64,000 nt of DNA from Ancylothrix sp. D3o (GTDB lineage: Bacteria; Cyanobacteriota; Cyanobacteriia; Cyanobacteriales; Oscillatoriaceae): the NCBI RefSeq assembly GCF_025370775.1, contig NZ_JAMXEX010000002.1, forward strand, positions 496,001 through 560,000. Reading direction: 5' to 3'. This document shows, piece after piece, positions 36,100-44,639 of this stretch. The notes below the pieces were generated by a model. The model saw only the letters and a program-made list of their open reading frames with translations, did not search any database and was not told the origin of the DNA. Every line of letters begins with the position of its first letter. Position 1 is the first letter of the stretch. The position numbers and the translations under genes are program-made.

Positions 36100-36272
36100 T
36101 CAATCATAAGCTGGATCGTGTTCGCCAAAGCTGATAATAACTACCCTTTTGGGAGCGGGTTTTTCATAAATTCGATAAACGATTCTGTTGCTAATTCTTC
36201 TGGTAGTTCGCCAAGGTCTTCTCTGTAGACCAGCGGGTGTATTTGAATTTCATACCTCGCCTGAGTAGCCAC
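36100..36272 (-). pseudogene. RelE/ParE-like toxin remnant
   Basis: Two frames read in succession on the minus strand look like the two ends of one toxin. From a GTG at 36272, one frame gives ARYEIQIHPLVYREDLGELP, the usual N-terminus of this toxin family, and stops at 36141. Another frame, ending with TGA at 36100, gives NRIVYRIYEKPAPKRVVIIS followed by FGEHDPAYD, the usual C-terminus. The middle (about 30-40 residues in intact toxins) is missing and the frame is shifted. The 5' end overlaps the antitoxin gene, as in intact pairs. Confidence 0.7.
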
Positions 36273-36462
36273 GTTTTGTCAGCCATTTATCTAGGGTTTG
36301 ATCGTCTATTAAATCACCTTCTTGTATGGTGGTAATCCAATCTATTTTTTCCCCGGCTTCGAGGTCTTCAAGTCGCTGTAAGGCTTTGGCTTCTGCGGTT
36401 TTGGGTGGAGATGGGATGATTTTTTCTTCTGCCTGTGTTTGGGATGGGTTTATTTTGGTCAT
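36250..36462 (-). CDS. probable orphan antitoxin
   Basis: A 70-residue acidic, helical protein starting with ATG and ending GYSGEV with TGA. It overlaps the 5' end of the toxin remnant by 23 bases, which is the coupling seen in type II pairs. The core is KALQRLEDLEAGEKIDWITTI. No DNA-binding motif is clear. The name rests on its position next to the decayed toxin; it may now be without function or act on another toxin. Confidence 0.6.
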   Translation of the reverse strand: MTKINPSQTQAEEKIIPSPPKTAEAKALQRLEDLEAGEKIDWITTIQEGDLIDDQTLDKWLTKRGYSGEV

Positions 36463-36554
36463 GGTTGCAGGCTTTTGGTTTTACTGTCATCTTAACATTT
36501 TGTGGTGTTAGGGGCAAAAGATGCGGAGATTTTTTATTAGAAATTTTCTGCTTG

Positions 36555-37292
36555 TTAGGCGGCGGGAACAAGTCTAAATAGTAGGGAAAATACGCCGAAT
36601 CCTACTAATAAGGCGCCGCTTAGGGGGGTGATCCATGATGACCACTGGCGCAGTTCTAGGAGTTTTTTGAGGCTGGCGGTGAAGGTGCCGGCGAGGATGA
36701 GGGGGGCGACGTAGCCGGCGGTGTAGGAGAGTAGTAGGAGGCTGCCGAGGATGGGGTCTTTTGTGGTGGATATCCAGGCTAGGAGGGTAGCGAGAACCGG
36801 TGTGCTGCAAGGGGAGGCGACAATGCCAAAGGTAAGGCCGGTGAGGTAGGATCTGAGGCTTTCGGGGAGGTCTTTGGAGATCCAGTCTGTGGAACCCCAG
36901 GCGGGGAGTTGGAGGGGGAGGGCTTCGAGGAGGTTTAGGCCCATTAGTATTGCGATGATGCTGACGATGATAGGTAGGCCAATTCCTACTTGTCCGTAGA
37001 CTTGACCGGCTACTGCTGCGAGGATGCCGAGGCCGGCTAGGGTGGTGGCTAGTCCTAGGGAAAACCAGGTGGACTGGGCGGCGGCTTGGAGGCGTGTTTT
37101 GGCTTCGTAGCCTCCGATGTAGCCGATGGTGATGGGCAGCATGGAGAGCATACAGGGGGTTAGGCTGGTGAGGAGGCCGGCTAGAAAGATGATGGCGATG
37201 CTGAGGGGGGTTAGGTGGGTGAGTTGGCCGGTGACTAGGTTATCGGCGAGTTGTTGGAGGTGGTATAGCTGGGTTTTAAGTGTTTCTATCAT
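36555..37292 (-). CDS. ccdA: cytochrome c biogenesis protein CcdA
   Basis: A 245-residue integral membrane thiol-disulfide transporter of the DsbD/CcdA family, moving reducing power from stromal/cytoplasmic thioredoxin to the lumen for heme attachment. Six hydrophobic helices are visible. The two conserved cysteines are in LTSLTPCMLSMLPITIGYIGG (helix 1) and FGIVASPCSTPVLATLL (helix 4). It is the natural partner of ccs1, which lies 550 bases downstream on the same strand. Confidence 0.93.
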   Translation of the reverse strand: MIETLKTQLYHLQQLADNLVTGQLTHLTPLSIAIIFLAGLLTSLTPCMLSMLPITIGYIGGYEAKTRLQAAAQSTWFSLGLATTLAGLGILAAVAGQVYGQVGIGLPIIVSIIAILMGLNLLEALPLQLPAWGSTDWISKDLPESLRSYLTGLTFGIVASPCSTPVLATLLAWISTTKDPILGSLLLLSYTAGYVAPLILAGTFTASLKKLLELRQWSSWITPLSGALLVGFGVFSLLFRLVPAA

Positions 37293-37358
37293 GCTGGCCG
37301 GTGCTTTGCCTAATTATTTCGGATTGTAACTTAGTTAAGGGCCGAAATTTCGTTTTTT

Positions 37359-37952
37359 TTAGATGGCCGGTGGTAGCATTTGTTGAATTTGAAGGTTAAT
37401 TTGGGGAAATTGTAGGGCTGAAATGCTGCTGTTTTCTGGGAGTGTTTGTTTGTTTTGATAATCTGTTTCTGTGGGTTGTCTGAAAACAAGAAGTTGCCGG
37501 TTTTTGAGGTCGAGTACCCAATATTCTTTGATGCCTGATTTTGCGTATTCTTTGGCTTTGATGCCGGTGTCTGTTTTTAAGGTTGTGTCGGCTATTTCTA
37601 TTAGCAGATGGATGTCTGCGGGGGTGGGGTGATTGGCAAGATATCGCAATTCATCGGGTATGACTACTGCAATGTCTGGTTCTGGTTCTGAAAAATCATT
37701 TAATGTGATCGGCAGTTGGGTTATGACTAAGGCTTGTTTAGCTAATAATTTTTGAATTAATAGGCGGGTTAAGGTTAGGCCGGTTGCGTGTATAGGTGTT
37801 TGAGGTCTGATTTTTCTAATGATTTGACCGGCAATTAATTCTACTTTTTCATCAGTGGTTAATATTCCGAATTCTGCGAGCCGGTGATATTCTTCCACTG
37901 TCCAAAGGCGCAGGGGTAAGGTTGTTTCTAAGTTTGTATCTGCTGTTTGCAT
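37359..37952 (-). CDS. Uma2-family (DUF820) endonuclease
   Basis: A 197-residue Uma2 protein. Landmarks: WTVEEYHRLAEFGILTTDEKVELIAGQIIRK at residues 17-47, the PEPDIAVV core near 91-98, LLIEIADTTLKTDTGIKAKEYAKSGI, and the closing KEYWVLDLKNRQLLVFRQP. The PD-(D/E)XK-like residues (Asp in EPDIAVV, Glu in LLIEIA, Lys in KAKEYA) are present. ATG start. Divergently arranged with another Uma2 gene at 38048 across a palindromic repeat. Biological role unknown. Confidence 0.88.
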   Translation of the reverse strand: MQTADTNLETTLPLRLWTVEEYHRLAEFGILTTDEKVELIAGQIIRKIRPQTPIHATGLTLTRLLIQKLLAKQALVITQLPITLNDFSEPEPDIAVVIPDELRYLANHPTPADIHLLIEIADTTLKTDTGIKAKEYAKSGIKEYWVLDLKNRQLLVFRQPTETDYQNKQTLPENSSISALQFPQINLQIQQMLPPAI

Positions 37953-37979
37953 AAGTTTGGGTTGTTTTTAGTCATTATA

Positions 37980-38007
37980 GTAGGTTGGGTTATTTAACCC
38001 AACCTAC
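37980..38007. repeat. palindromic dispersed repeat GTAGGTTGGGTTA
   Basis: GTAGGTTGGGTTA (37980-37992) and TAACCCAACCTAC (37995-38007) form a perfect 13-bp hairpin with a 2-base loop, a second copy of the element at 5828-5862. It sits in the divergent promoter gap between two Uma2 genes. Confidence 0.8.
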
Positions 38008-38047
38008 CTTTATAATAATGGTAAAAGCCTAGGGGAGGAATAGCAAA

Positions 38048-38740
38048 ATGCTCGAACTGCAATCACCGGCACAATCTAAAATTATTTACCCAGATAGCGA
38101 CGGGAAACCAATGGCAGATAATACGAAACAATACCATTTAATTGTGACAATTCAGGGGGGAATAGATGGGCTATATAAAGATGATGAAAATGTGTTTGTA
38201 GCGGGGGATTTGTTGTGGTATCCGGTGGAGGGAAATAATGCTGTTTGTACAGCGCCGGATGTGATGGTGGTTTTTGGCCGGCCCAAGGGATATCGAGGTT
38301 CTTATAAACAATGGCTTGAAGATAATATTCCGCCCATCGTGGTGTTTGAAATTCTCTCGCCAAGTAATACGATTAAGGAGATGGCGAAAAAGCAGGAATT
38401 TTACAACAATTACGGCGTTGAAGAGTATTATTTGTTTGACCCGGAAAAGGGCGATTTATGTGGATGGTTACGCGCTGAAAATAAGTTAGAAGTTATTGAA
38501 GAAATGAGGGGTTGGATAAGTCCGAGATTGGGGATAAAATTGGATGTGGTTGAGGGGGAATTGGTGATTTGCCGGCCTGATGGTGAGCGTTTTGCTTCTT
38601 ATGTGGAATTAATACGACAAAAGGAGCAACAACAGCAACGTGCAGAGCAGGCTGAGGCGTTATTAGAAGAGGAACGCCGGCGGCGGGAAGTTTTAGAGGC
38701 GCGACTACGAGAAATGGGAATTGATCCTCAGCAGTTGTAA
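38048..38740 (+). CDS. Uma2-family endonuclease with C-terminal coiled coil
   Basis: A 230-residue member of the larger cyanobacterial Uma2 subtype. It has a strong ribosome-binding site (GGGGAGGA, 10 bases before ATG). Core: LWYPVEGNNAVCTAPDVMVVFGRPKGYRGSYKQW, then PPIVVFEILSPSN and MAKKQEFYNNYGVEEYYLFDPEKG, which supply the nuclease Asp, Glu and Lys. Residues from about 185 to 225 form a Gln/Glu/Arg-rich coiled coil (RQKEQQQQRAEQAEALLEEERRRREVLEARL), as in many paralogues. It ends before a terminator hairpin. Confidence 0.9.
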   Translation: MLELQSPAQSKIIYPDSDGKPMADNTKQYHLIVTIQGGIDGLYKDDENVFVAGDLLWYPVEGNNAVCTAPDVMVVFGRPKGYRGSYKQWLEDNIPPIVVFEILSPSNTIKEMAKKQEFYNNYGVEEYYLFDPEKGDLCGWLRAENKLEVIEEMRGWISPRLGIKLDVVEGELVICRPDGERFASYVELIRQKEQQQQRAEQAEALLEEERRRREVLEARLREMGIDPQQL

Positions 38741-38750
38741 GGAATTTTTG

Positions 38751-38796
38751 GCCCCAGAAATTGAGCTTTGGATGCTAAATTTTCTGGGGCTGTGAT
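38751..38796. terminator. terminator between Uma2 and the GHKL ATPase
   Basis: GCCCCAGAAA (38751-38760) pairs perfectly with TTTCTGGGGC (38781-38790), followed by tgtgatttttc. It lies 10 bases after the Uma2 stop and between convergent genes. Confidence 0.75.
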
Positions 38797-38845
38797 TTTT
38801 CTAACACTTAGAAGATGATTTGCTTAACATCTCAAGTTATCTTGA

Positions 38846-40795
38846 TTAAGTAGTGCCCTTTTTTTTACTAACTGCTGGCGCAGATTTCCATGTAGAATTA
38901 GGAAAAGTTTTTTGTAGCAGTTTTTTAAGACTGATAACTTTGATCTTTCCTCCATGAACGTCGCCGTTGGTGTCATTCTCGATATTTTGAATTTCGTAAC
39001 CTATACCGTCAAGCTGCTCAGTGAAAACTATGGAGCCAGAGTATTCGTATGAATCCTCAATCTGTTCATTATTTTCTCCGGCTGGCATTTCCCAACAGAT
39101 GATCTGAGAAGTCAATATCAAGGGATGATTAAACTCATCACTTGGATAAAATGCGTACTTATATTCCAGGGCTTTGTGGACATTTTCATCTAAAGATTTC
39201 TCTGCGTTATCAACAGCAATGCTATCAATTCCCATGCTAGAGAAAGTTCGCGGACGTAGCCAAATATCCGCATAAGGCGAATCATTAGGTACAAGATGAG
39301 CAAACATTGTGTATAAGGCTCCTACCCAATGCTCTTCACCCATTTTAGGCTCTACAATCCATCTATCTTTAAATGACTCAATATCCACCATAAATCTTGG
39401 CCTGTGTTTAATTCCTTTTTTTAGGTTATTCAGTTTTTTGGTATAAGTGTCTAGTTTGACCTCTTGGTTCTCTTTGTTGAGTCGCTCTATCAATTCCTTA
39501 AATACCTCTTTATTCATGGCTTTATCAAAAAAATATTTGATTTCATCCACGAAAGAAGGATTTCTCAAAACGTTTAAGGAAGCGTCCGTTAAAGAATTTC
39601 TATTCGTTACCACATCAAAGGTGCCATTAATCATAAAAGTATAGTGACATTGACCCGCCGGAGTTGCCAGAACTGCATAATCATCTAACTGGCTTTGTTC
39701 AAAAATTTCATTAAAACTACAAATTTTAACTCCTTCAACGCAAATAAATGTCCCTCTCTGATCCGTCAATTTAATGCCACAACTTTGTTTCTTACCTTTT
39801 CTGCTTAATTGGGAATATTTGTCCATTGCTCGGCGATTTCCGTCAATTGCCAAAACTAGGCAATAAGTCATTCCTTCAAATTCAAAATTAGTAGCAAGCC
39901 GCTCATAAAACCTTCCATCAATAAGTTTTGCTACGTTGGCCGGACTTTTGATTGTTAACTTATCAGAGTCATCTGGCTTTTCTAAATAAGGATACCCAAC
40001 TTCAATTTTTTTTAATTTATTTTCTGTCCAGAGATATAACTTGCATTGATCATTGTAACCAGTACAGCTTTTAAAAAGTTCTTGTTTATCGTTTGGAAAT
40101 CCTGTGTCATTAGGGCGAAGAATTCTCATATCACCATGTCGGGTGTAAAAACGTATGTAATTCCTTAAATATGACAATTCCTCATCTTTATGTTTCTTGG
40201 AATCATAATAATCCGGAAAGTTGTTCACCTCCAGACCTTCAACAATGATCATAGCTCCTGTGTTAAATTTATCTCTAAAATATTCTTGATTAAGTTTATC
40301 CAGAATCGGCTGAATTTGAGAATTTTTGATCTTAAATAAAGCCGCTAGACTTTCCCAAGGTTGCTCATTTTTTTGCGAGGAAATATCAAATTCAACTTTT
40401 AAGTTCTTTTTAGGATTATCTATAGATATTGAACGCCAATTTTCCTCACCCTTACATCTGGTAATCAAGGTAAATTTTGTAGAAGCAAAACATAGCTTTG
40501 ATCCTTGACATTTATAGCCTATAGCTTCTCCTTGAATTTTTGTAGACATCCCTATAGAGAAAAAAGCCTCATAAGGAGTTATCCCATTAATTTCTTGAGT
40601 CTCGCTTAAACCAATACCGTTGTCAAAGTAAATAAATCCTTTTTCTTTCAATAATGGATAAATTTCTATTCTATTTGCCCGTGCATCATAGGAGTTTGAT
40701 ATTAATTCTCGAATAACCTCACAGGGGTCTTTTTTATTAACTGAAAGCTCAGACAAAGAGTGTGTATAGGATATGTGGGGATGAAGTGAAGCCAT
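38846..40795 (-). CDS. GHKL-family ATPase (MORC/Hsp90-like N-terminal domain)
   Basis: A 649-residue protein with a Bergerat-fold ATPase at the N-terminus: Glu30 and Asn34 in the N-box (IRELISNSYDARAN), DNGIGL at 58-63, and the glycine-rich lid IGYKCQGSK near 92-100. The Glu before the Asn suggests ATP hydrolysis and not kinase activity. The remaining 500 residues have no domain I recognise; they look globular and soluble, without a membrane segment. The overall layout (HATPase, transducer-like region, long unknown C-terminus) resembles MORC-like or Hsp90-like ATPases, some of which occur in bacterial defence loci. Here it stands alone between Uma2 and a small unknown gene. Confidence 0.8.
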   Translation of the reverse strand: MASLHPHISYTHSLSELSVNKKDPCEVIRELISNSYDARANRIEIYPLLKEKGFIYFDNGIGLSETQEINGITPYEAFFSIGMSTKIQGEAIGYKCQGSKLCFASTKFTLITRCKGEENWRSISIDNPKKNLKVEFDISSQKNEQPWESLAALFKIKNSQIQPILDKLNQEYFRDKFNTGAMIIVEGLEVNNFPDYYDSKKHKDEELSYLRNYIRFYTRHGDMRILRPNDTGFPNDKQELFKSCTGYNDQCKLYLWTENKLKKIEVGYPYLEKPDDSDKLTIKSPANVAKLIDGRFYERLATNFEFEGMTYCLVLAIDGNRRAMDKYSQLSRKGKKQSCGIKLTDQRGTFICVEGVKICSFNEIFEQSQLDDYAVLATPAGQCHYTFMINGTFDVVTNRNSLTDASLNVLRNPSFVDEIKYFFDKAMNKEVFKELIERLNKENQEVKLDTYTKKLNNLKKGIKHRPRFMVDIESFKDRWIVEPKMGEEHWVGALYTMFAHLVPNDSPYADIWLRPRTFSSMGIDSIAVDNAEKSLDENVHKALEYKYAFYPSDEFNHPLILTSQIICWEMPAGENNEQIEDSYEYSGSIVFTEQLDGIGYEIQNIENDTNGDVHGGKIKVISLKKLLQKTFPNSTWKSAPAVSKKKGTT

Positions 40796-40907
40796 AAAGA
40801 TATGTGTAGTTTACTGGGAACGAAATTATCTTATCACTCTCCTTGAGCCGAGGAGATCAGTAAATATACTGAGTTAATCGAATTAAGGTCAGGGTGAAAA
40901 CTTGCTG

Positions 40908-41099
40908 TTAATTGACATGACGGTGCTTTACTGTTGTCTTTGCTAAATCTTGCCTTAAACCTTGCCCGATGGAAAGTTTAAGTAAGGTTTCCACCGGCAT
41001 TTTTCGATGCGCCGAAACTTGCTTAAGCGATTCTAAAGTATCTATTAGAGTTAAAATAGAAACCGCTTCTGCTGGATGCGGACGCACTTTTAATTTCAT
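40908..41099 (-). CDS. small conserved-looking protein, possible antitoxin-like
   Basis: A 63-residue protein (ATG start) with a predicted strand followed by helices: SILTLIDTLESLKQVSAHRKMPVETLLKLSIGQGLRQDLAK. The closing IGQGLRQDL resembles small cyanobacterial ribbon-helix-helix or antitoxin-like proteins I recall, but the match is weak. It lies 37 bases after the ftsW stop on the same strand, so it may be co-transcribed with ftsW. No toxin partner is visible. Confidence 0.5.
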   Translation of the reverse strand: MKLKVRPHPAEAVSILTLIDTLESLKQVSAHRKMPVETLLKLSIGQGLRQDLAKTTVKHRHVN

Positions 41100-41136
41100 A
41101 TCTTCTAAAGCCTATTCATCACTTTTTGACTTTAAC

Positions 41137-42318
41137 TTACGCCGACCGGCGTCGGCGTTTTTGACGGCGTTCTTCCAACGACGAAACCTCGCCACCACTG
41201 CTTTCTCTTGCCACTCTAATTAACAAACCGGCAGTCAACAAACTGGCAATCATTGAACTACCACCATAACTGACTAAAGGCAAAGGTAAACCGGTTGTAG
41301 GTAACGCACCTGTTGCCACACCAATATTTAACAACGACTGCCCAATCATCAAAACCATCGCCCCAATTGCTACTAATTGATGTAAAATATTTTGAGCCTT
41401 AAATGCTACCCTCAGCGCCATTGTTCCATAAGCAACCAACAACAAAAATAACCCTAAACATCCGAAAAGCCCAAATTCTTCCGCAAACACAGAAAAAATA
41501 AAATCGCTGTATTGAATTGGCAGAAAAAATAACTTTTGTTGCGACATTCCGAAGCCATTTCCTACGGTTCCACCCGAACCCACAGCCATTAAACTTTGGG
41601 TGAGTTGATAACCATCTCCCATTGCATCGGCCCAAGGATTCAAAAATGATAAAACCCGGCGGCGTTGATATTCTTGAAAAGTTACACTTAAAAGCCCTAA
41701 CATTAAGCCGGCTAAAGCGGTTCCCCCCAGTTGATTGAAAGGAATACCACTCGCCAGCGCTACTAACCACAATGTCATGCCACAAAGGGCTGTTGTACTT
41801 AAATTTGGCTGTTTTAAAATCCCAAGCAAAACAAGGGCAAAAATCCCCAGCCAAGTAATGCGGACTCCCCAAGAAAAGCGGTTCCAATGCCCAAAAATAC
41901 GAGCGCTTTGTAAGATTAAAAATGGTTTAATTAATTCCGAAGGTTGAATCAAAACCGGCCCCAATTTTAGCCAGCGAGTTGCGCCGAAAGCGGTTTGTCC
42001 AAGTCCGGGTAACTGCGTCATCCAAATAAAGCCCAGCAATAGCAAAACTAAAAAATTTGCTATCCCCATGATGTAGCGCAGGGGGGAGTTGACGATTATA
42101 TTAAAGCCTAGCAAACCGATCAATATCCAAACTAGCTGGCGTTTCACAAAAAACAAGCCATCGCCATGTTCTACAAAGCCGCTAGGATAGGATGCAGAAT
42201 ACATGACTATGAGGCCGGTAAACAGCCACAGGAAGGTTAACCACCGCAATATCCGCGCTTCCCACGCCCAATCTTTTACGGAAGGGTCAAAAATCGGTAA
42301 TAGCCGGCTTATATTCAC
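41137..42318 (-). CDS. ftsW: FtsW/RodA/SpoVE-family lipid II polymerase
   Basis: A 393-residue SEDS-family membrane protein with about ten helices, a peptidoglycan glycosyltransferase of the divisome. Landmarks: IVMYSASYP at residues 38-46, ATRWLKLGPVLIQPSELIKP (SEDS core), PIQYSDFIFSVFAEEFGLFG and the C-terminal signature TGLPLPLVSYGGSSMIASLLTAGLLIR. The FtsW call over RodA rests on overall length and the N-terminal region. A basic C-terminal tail (EERRQKRRRRSA) is cytoplasmic. Downstream lies a small ORF; upstream is apcC with its own terminator. Confidence 0.88.
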   Translation of the reverse strand: MNISRLLPIFDPSVKDWAWEARILRWLTFLWLFTGLIVMYSASYPSGFVEHGDGLFFVKRQLVWILIGLLGFNIIVNSPLRYIMGIANFLVLLLLGFIWMTQLPGLGQTAFGATRWLKLGPVLIQPSELIKPFLILQSARIFGHWNRFSWGVRITWLGIFALVLLGILKQPNLSTTALCGMTLWLVALASGIPFNQLGGTALAGLMLGLLSVTFQEYQRRRVLSFLNPWADAMGDGYQLTQSLMAVGSGGTVGNGFGMSQQKLFFLPIQYSDFIFSVFAEEFGLFGCLGLFLLLVAYGTMALRVAFKAQNILHQLVAIGAMVLMIGQSLLNIGVATGALPTTGLPLPLVSYGGSSMIASLLTAGLLIRVARESSGGEVSSLEERRQKRRRRSA

Positions 42319-42330
42319 AATTGTTTTTTA

Positions 42331-42366
42331 TCCTTGGTCATTTGTTCTTTGTCAATTGTCCTTGGT
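42331..42366. repeat. GGTCATTTGTTCTTTGTC short repeat
   Basis: Degenerate GTCATTTGT/GTCCTTGGT units upstream of ftsW, related to those at 15111-15152 and 43003-43059. Confidence 0.55.
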
Positions 42367-42390
42367 AAAATCACAAATGACAAATCACAA

Positions 42391-42419
42391 AAAAGAGGCC
42401 GCTACTAGCGACCTCTTTT
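42391..42419 (-). terminator. terminator of the apcA-apcB-apcC unit
   Basis: On the minus strand AAAAGAGGTCGC pairs with GCGGCCTCTTTT (one G-U pair) around a 5-base loop (42419-42408 with 42402-42391), followed by further T. It lies 28 bases after the apcC stop. Confidence 0.85.
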
Positions 42420-42447
42420 CAAAGCGTGATTCAAACTAAAGTGGCTA

Positions 42448-42651
42448 TTACAGCAGGCCGGTGTTGGTGCCGGGTTTGCCGGTAGCTAGCTGAACTTTAA
42501 CGATTTTGCCACCCATTTTCATAATCCGTTGCTGCTCACGGAACCAGTTGTCGTAAGGCACCAATTTGGTGAAATAGGTGTTTTGTAATTCGCGCTGAGT
42601 GCGGATACGCGACTGGCTGGGAACGCAGGCAGTAACTTTGAACATTCTCAT
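42448..42651 (-). CDS. apcC: allophycocyanin-associated small core linker (Lc 7.8)
   Basis: A 67-residue core linker with the standard sequence MRMFKVTACVPSQSRIRTQR and onward to KPGTNTGLL. It sits inside the allophycocyanin trimer discs and tunes energy transfer in the phycobilisome core. The ribosome-binding site AGGAG lies 8 bases before ATG 42651. It is the last gene of the apcABC unit, but the gap to apcB is unusually long (412 bases). Confidence 0.97.
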   Translation of the reverse strand: MRMFKVTACVPSQSRIRTQRELQNTYFTKLVPYDNWFREQQRIMKMGGKIVKVQLATGKPGTNTGLL

Positions 42652-43063
42652 GGTTTTCTTCTCCTGGCGGGATATGAAAAATTTGGATGTGAATTAATTA
42701 TCTAATGTCAACGTCTCGCCGGTAAATTATTTAAAAAATTTTACGGGGAGTAAGCGTTTGTTTGGTCGTTTTTACTATTAGTCAAATTTGGATGATTTGA
42801 CCGAACGACGAGCTTTTTGGCTGACAAGCTTTGCATTTTACTATCGATGCGGAGGCTAATGCACGCGAGGTAGCCCATAATTTTTATTGAAGGTTGGGCA
42901 TCAAGAGTCAATATTAGACCGAAAAAACTCATTTATTTTGGAATAAATAAGCCTTAAACAGGCTAACACTCACTCTGGACGGCCCAAACCCCAATTATTT
43001 AGTCATTCGTCATTGCTCATTTGTTCTTAGCTAAGGACAAAGGACAATGGACAAGGGACTTTA
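42652..43063. other. apcB-apcC spacer, no gene supported
   Basis: A 412-base spacer containing GTCATT/GGACAA short repeats around 43003-43059 and a minus-strand 63-codon frame (42741-42932) that I do not believe is a gene. In many cyanobacteria an RNA hairpin between apcB and apcC limits apcC expression; I see no single dominant hairpin here, but repeats near 43030-43055 (GGACAAAGGACAATGGACAAGGGAC) could play a part. Confidence 0.45.
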
Positions 43064-43549
43064 TTAGCTCAAGCCAGAAGAAATGTAGTCGAAGTAAACG
43101 CCCATTTCTTTACCGGCATCAGCACCCACCAAACCGGCGGTAACTTCTTTCATAGCTTGGATAGCTTGAACGGTAGCGCCGATGGGAACGCCCAAGGAGT
43201 TGTAGGTTTCTTTCAAACCGTTGAGGACGCGCTCATCAAGGATGGACGGGTCGCCGGCCAACATGGCGTAGGTGGCATAACGGAGGTAGTAGTCGAGGTC
43301 GCGGATGCAAGCTGCATAGCGACGGGTGGTGTACATATTGCCACCGGGACGGGTGATGTCAGAGTACAACAGAGATTTGGCTACTGCTTCTTTGACGATG
43401 GTGGCTGCGTTGGCGCTGATGGTGGTTGCGGCGCGGACGCGGAGTTCGCCGGTGGCGAAGTATGCTTTCAGTTTGTCGAGAGAAGAACTATCAAGGTATT
43501 TGCCTTGAACGTCGGAAGAGTTGATTACGGAAGTAATTGCGTCTTGCAT
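43064..43549 (-). CDS. apcB: allophycocyanin beta subunit
   Basis: A 161-residue phycobiliprotein. The phycocyanobilin-binding Cys81 is in [13 protein letters not shown], preceded by Asn71 ([13 protein letters not shown]), the site that is methylated in allophycocyanin beta. N-terminal helices X/Y ([20 protein letters not shown]) are complete. It pairs with ApcA to form the core discs. The ribosome-binding site AAGGAAA precedes ATG 43549. It lies 74 bases after apcA. Confidence 0.98.
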   Translation of the reverse strand: MQDAITSVINSSDVQGKYLDSSSLDKLKAYFATGELRVRAATTISANAATIVKEAVAKSLLYSDITRPGGNMYTTRRYAACIRDLDYYLRYATYAMLAGDPSILDERVLNGLKETYNSLGVPIGATVQAIQAMKEVTAGLVGADAGKEMGVYFDYISSGLS

Positions 43550-43623
43550 CTTTGATGTTTCCTTAAACTGCCTAATTTTCGGTGGTTATTCGTTGTTACG
43601 GTTTAACAGTAGGGAATAATTCC

Positions 43624-44109
43624 TTACTGCATTGCACCGATCACATAGTCGAAGTAGGAAGAGGCTTCGGCTGCATCTTCGCCAGACAGCAGAGAAGAAG
43701 CTGCGTTTTTCATTGCGCGGATGCCTTCGGCAACGCCATCAATGGGGGTACCCAAGGATCTGTACATTTCGCGCACGCCAACGATACCGATTTCTTCGAT
43801 GGGGGTTACATCACCAGCAACGATTCCGTAGGTGATAAGGCGCAGGTAGTAGTCGAGGTCACGCAAGCAGGTGGCGGTCATTTCTTCGCCATAAGCGTTT
43901 CCACCAGGAGACACGACGTCGGGGCGTTTTTGGAAGAGTTGGTCGCCAGCTTGTTTGACGATGCGTTCGCGGGATTCGCTCAAGATTTGGGCAATCCGAA
44001 CGCGGCGTTCGCCGGTGGTGACGAAGCCTTTGATGCGATCCAATTCACCAGGGCTCAGGTAACGGGCCTCGGCATCAGCATTCACGATGGATTTCGTGAC
44101 GATACTCAT
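43624..44109 (-). CDS. apcA: allophycocyanin alpha subunit
   Basis: A 161-residue phycobiliprotein with chromophore Cys81 in [13 protein letters not shown] and the usual start [23 protein letters not shown]. It has a strong ribosome-binding site (GGGAGG, 9 bases before ATG 44109). It heads the apcA-apcB-apcC unit. Its upstream neighbour is not apcE, as in many cyanobacteria, but a divergent peptidoglycan-binding gene array; apcE starts 11.5 kb away. Confidence 0.98.
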   Translation of the reverse strand: MSIVTKSIVNADAEARYLSPGELDRIKGFVTTGERRVRIAQILSESRERIVKQAGDQLFQKRPDVVSPGGNAYGEEMTATCLRDLDYYLRLITYGIVAGDVTPIEEIGIVGVREMYRSLGTPIDGVAEGIRAMKNAASSLLSGEDAAEASSYFDYVIGAMQ

Positions 44110-44639
44110 TAACGGTTTCCTCCCAATGATATGTAAACTCGGCTTTTTAGGCCGGTTGCTGGGTTGGTCTTTGGCTGTGCTTATAAAGTAAGTGGCTTTT
44201 GGGCCGCTTCTTCTGCACTGGCTTTAGATGTCCCTTGTGTATTTTAAGGGTATCTGTGCCGCTTTCAGACTTTTAACGCCAGTTAGTTTTTGCAAATACG
44301 GATATTTTGCAGCATGAGGTTTGCTTTCTGACAAGCGCTTAATATTTTTTAATATTTTTTTCATACGGGGCCGGAGATGGGCCAAAACAGAGGGGCCGGT
44401 TTTAAGGGTGGGATTTTTAGCTAAGGAGAGGGAATACTTTATTTATAAGATACTTTGAGTGAGAAGCACTACGCATATATAACCCTCCTCCATAGGGTTG
44501 GCCTCATCCTTTTGGGTGAGAGGGGGGGGTGATTGAAGCATCTACCTTTGGATGAGCATACCGGGGGAAGGGGGTAAGGGGTGACACCCCTTATCGTTAG
44601 AAATGTAAGGACAAACAAGTTCACCCAAGGAACACCAAA
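44110..44639. promoter_or_regulatory. divergent regulatory region, apcA / peptidoglycan-binding array
   Basis: A 530-base region between divergent genes. The apcA leader probably occupies 44110-44400. On the other side are palindromes: AACCCT-cctccat-AGGGTT (44481-44499), CTCATCC-TTTT-GGGTGAG (44504-44521) and AAGGGGTGACACCCCTT (around 44577-44593), within a G-rich tract (gggggaagggggtaagggg). I cannot place promoter boxes with confidence. Confidence 0.5.

Noticed and set aside
42741-42932. 63-codon frame between apcB and apcC
   Set aside because: No ribosome-binding site or recognisable motif, and it sits in a spacer of short repeats; conserved apc clusters have no gene here.
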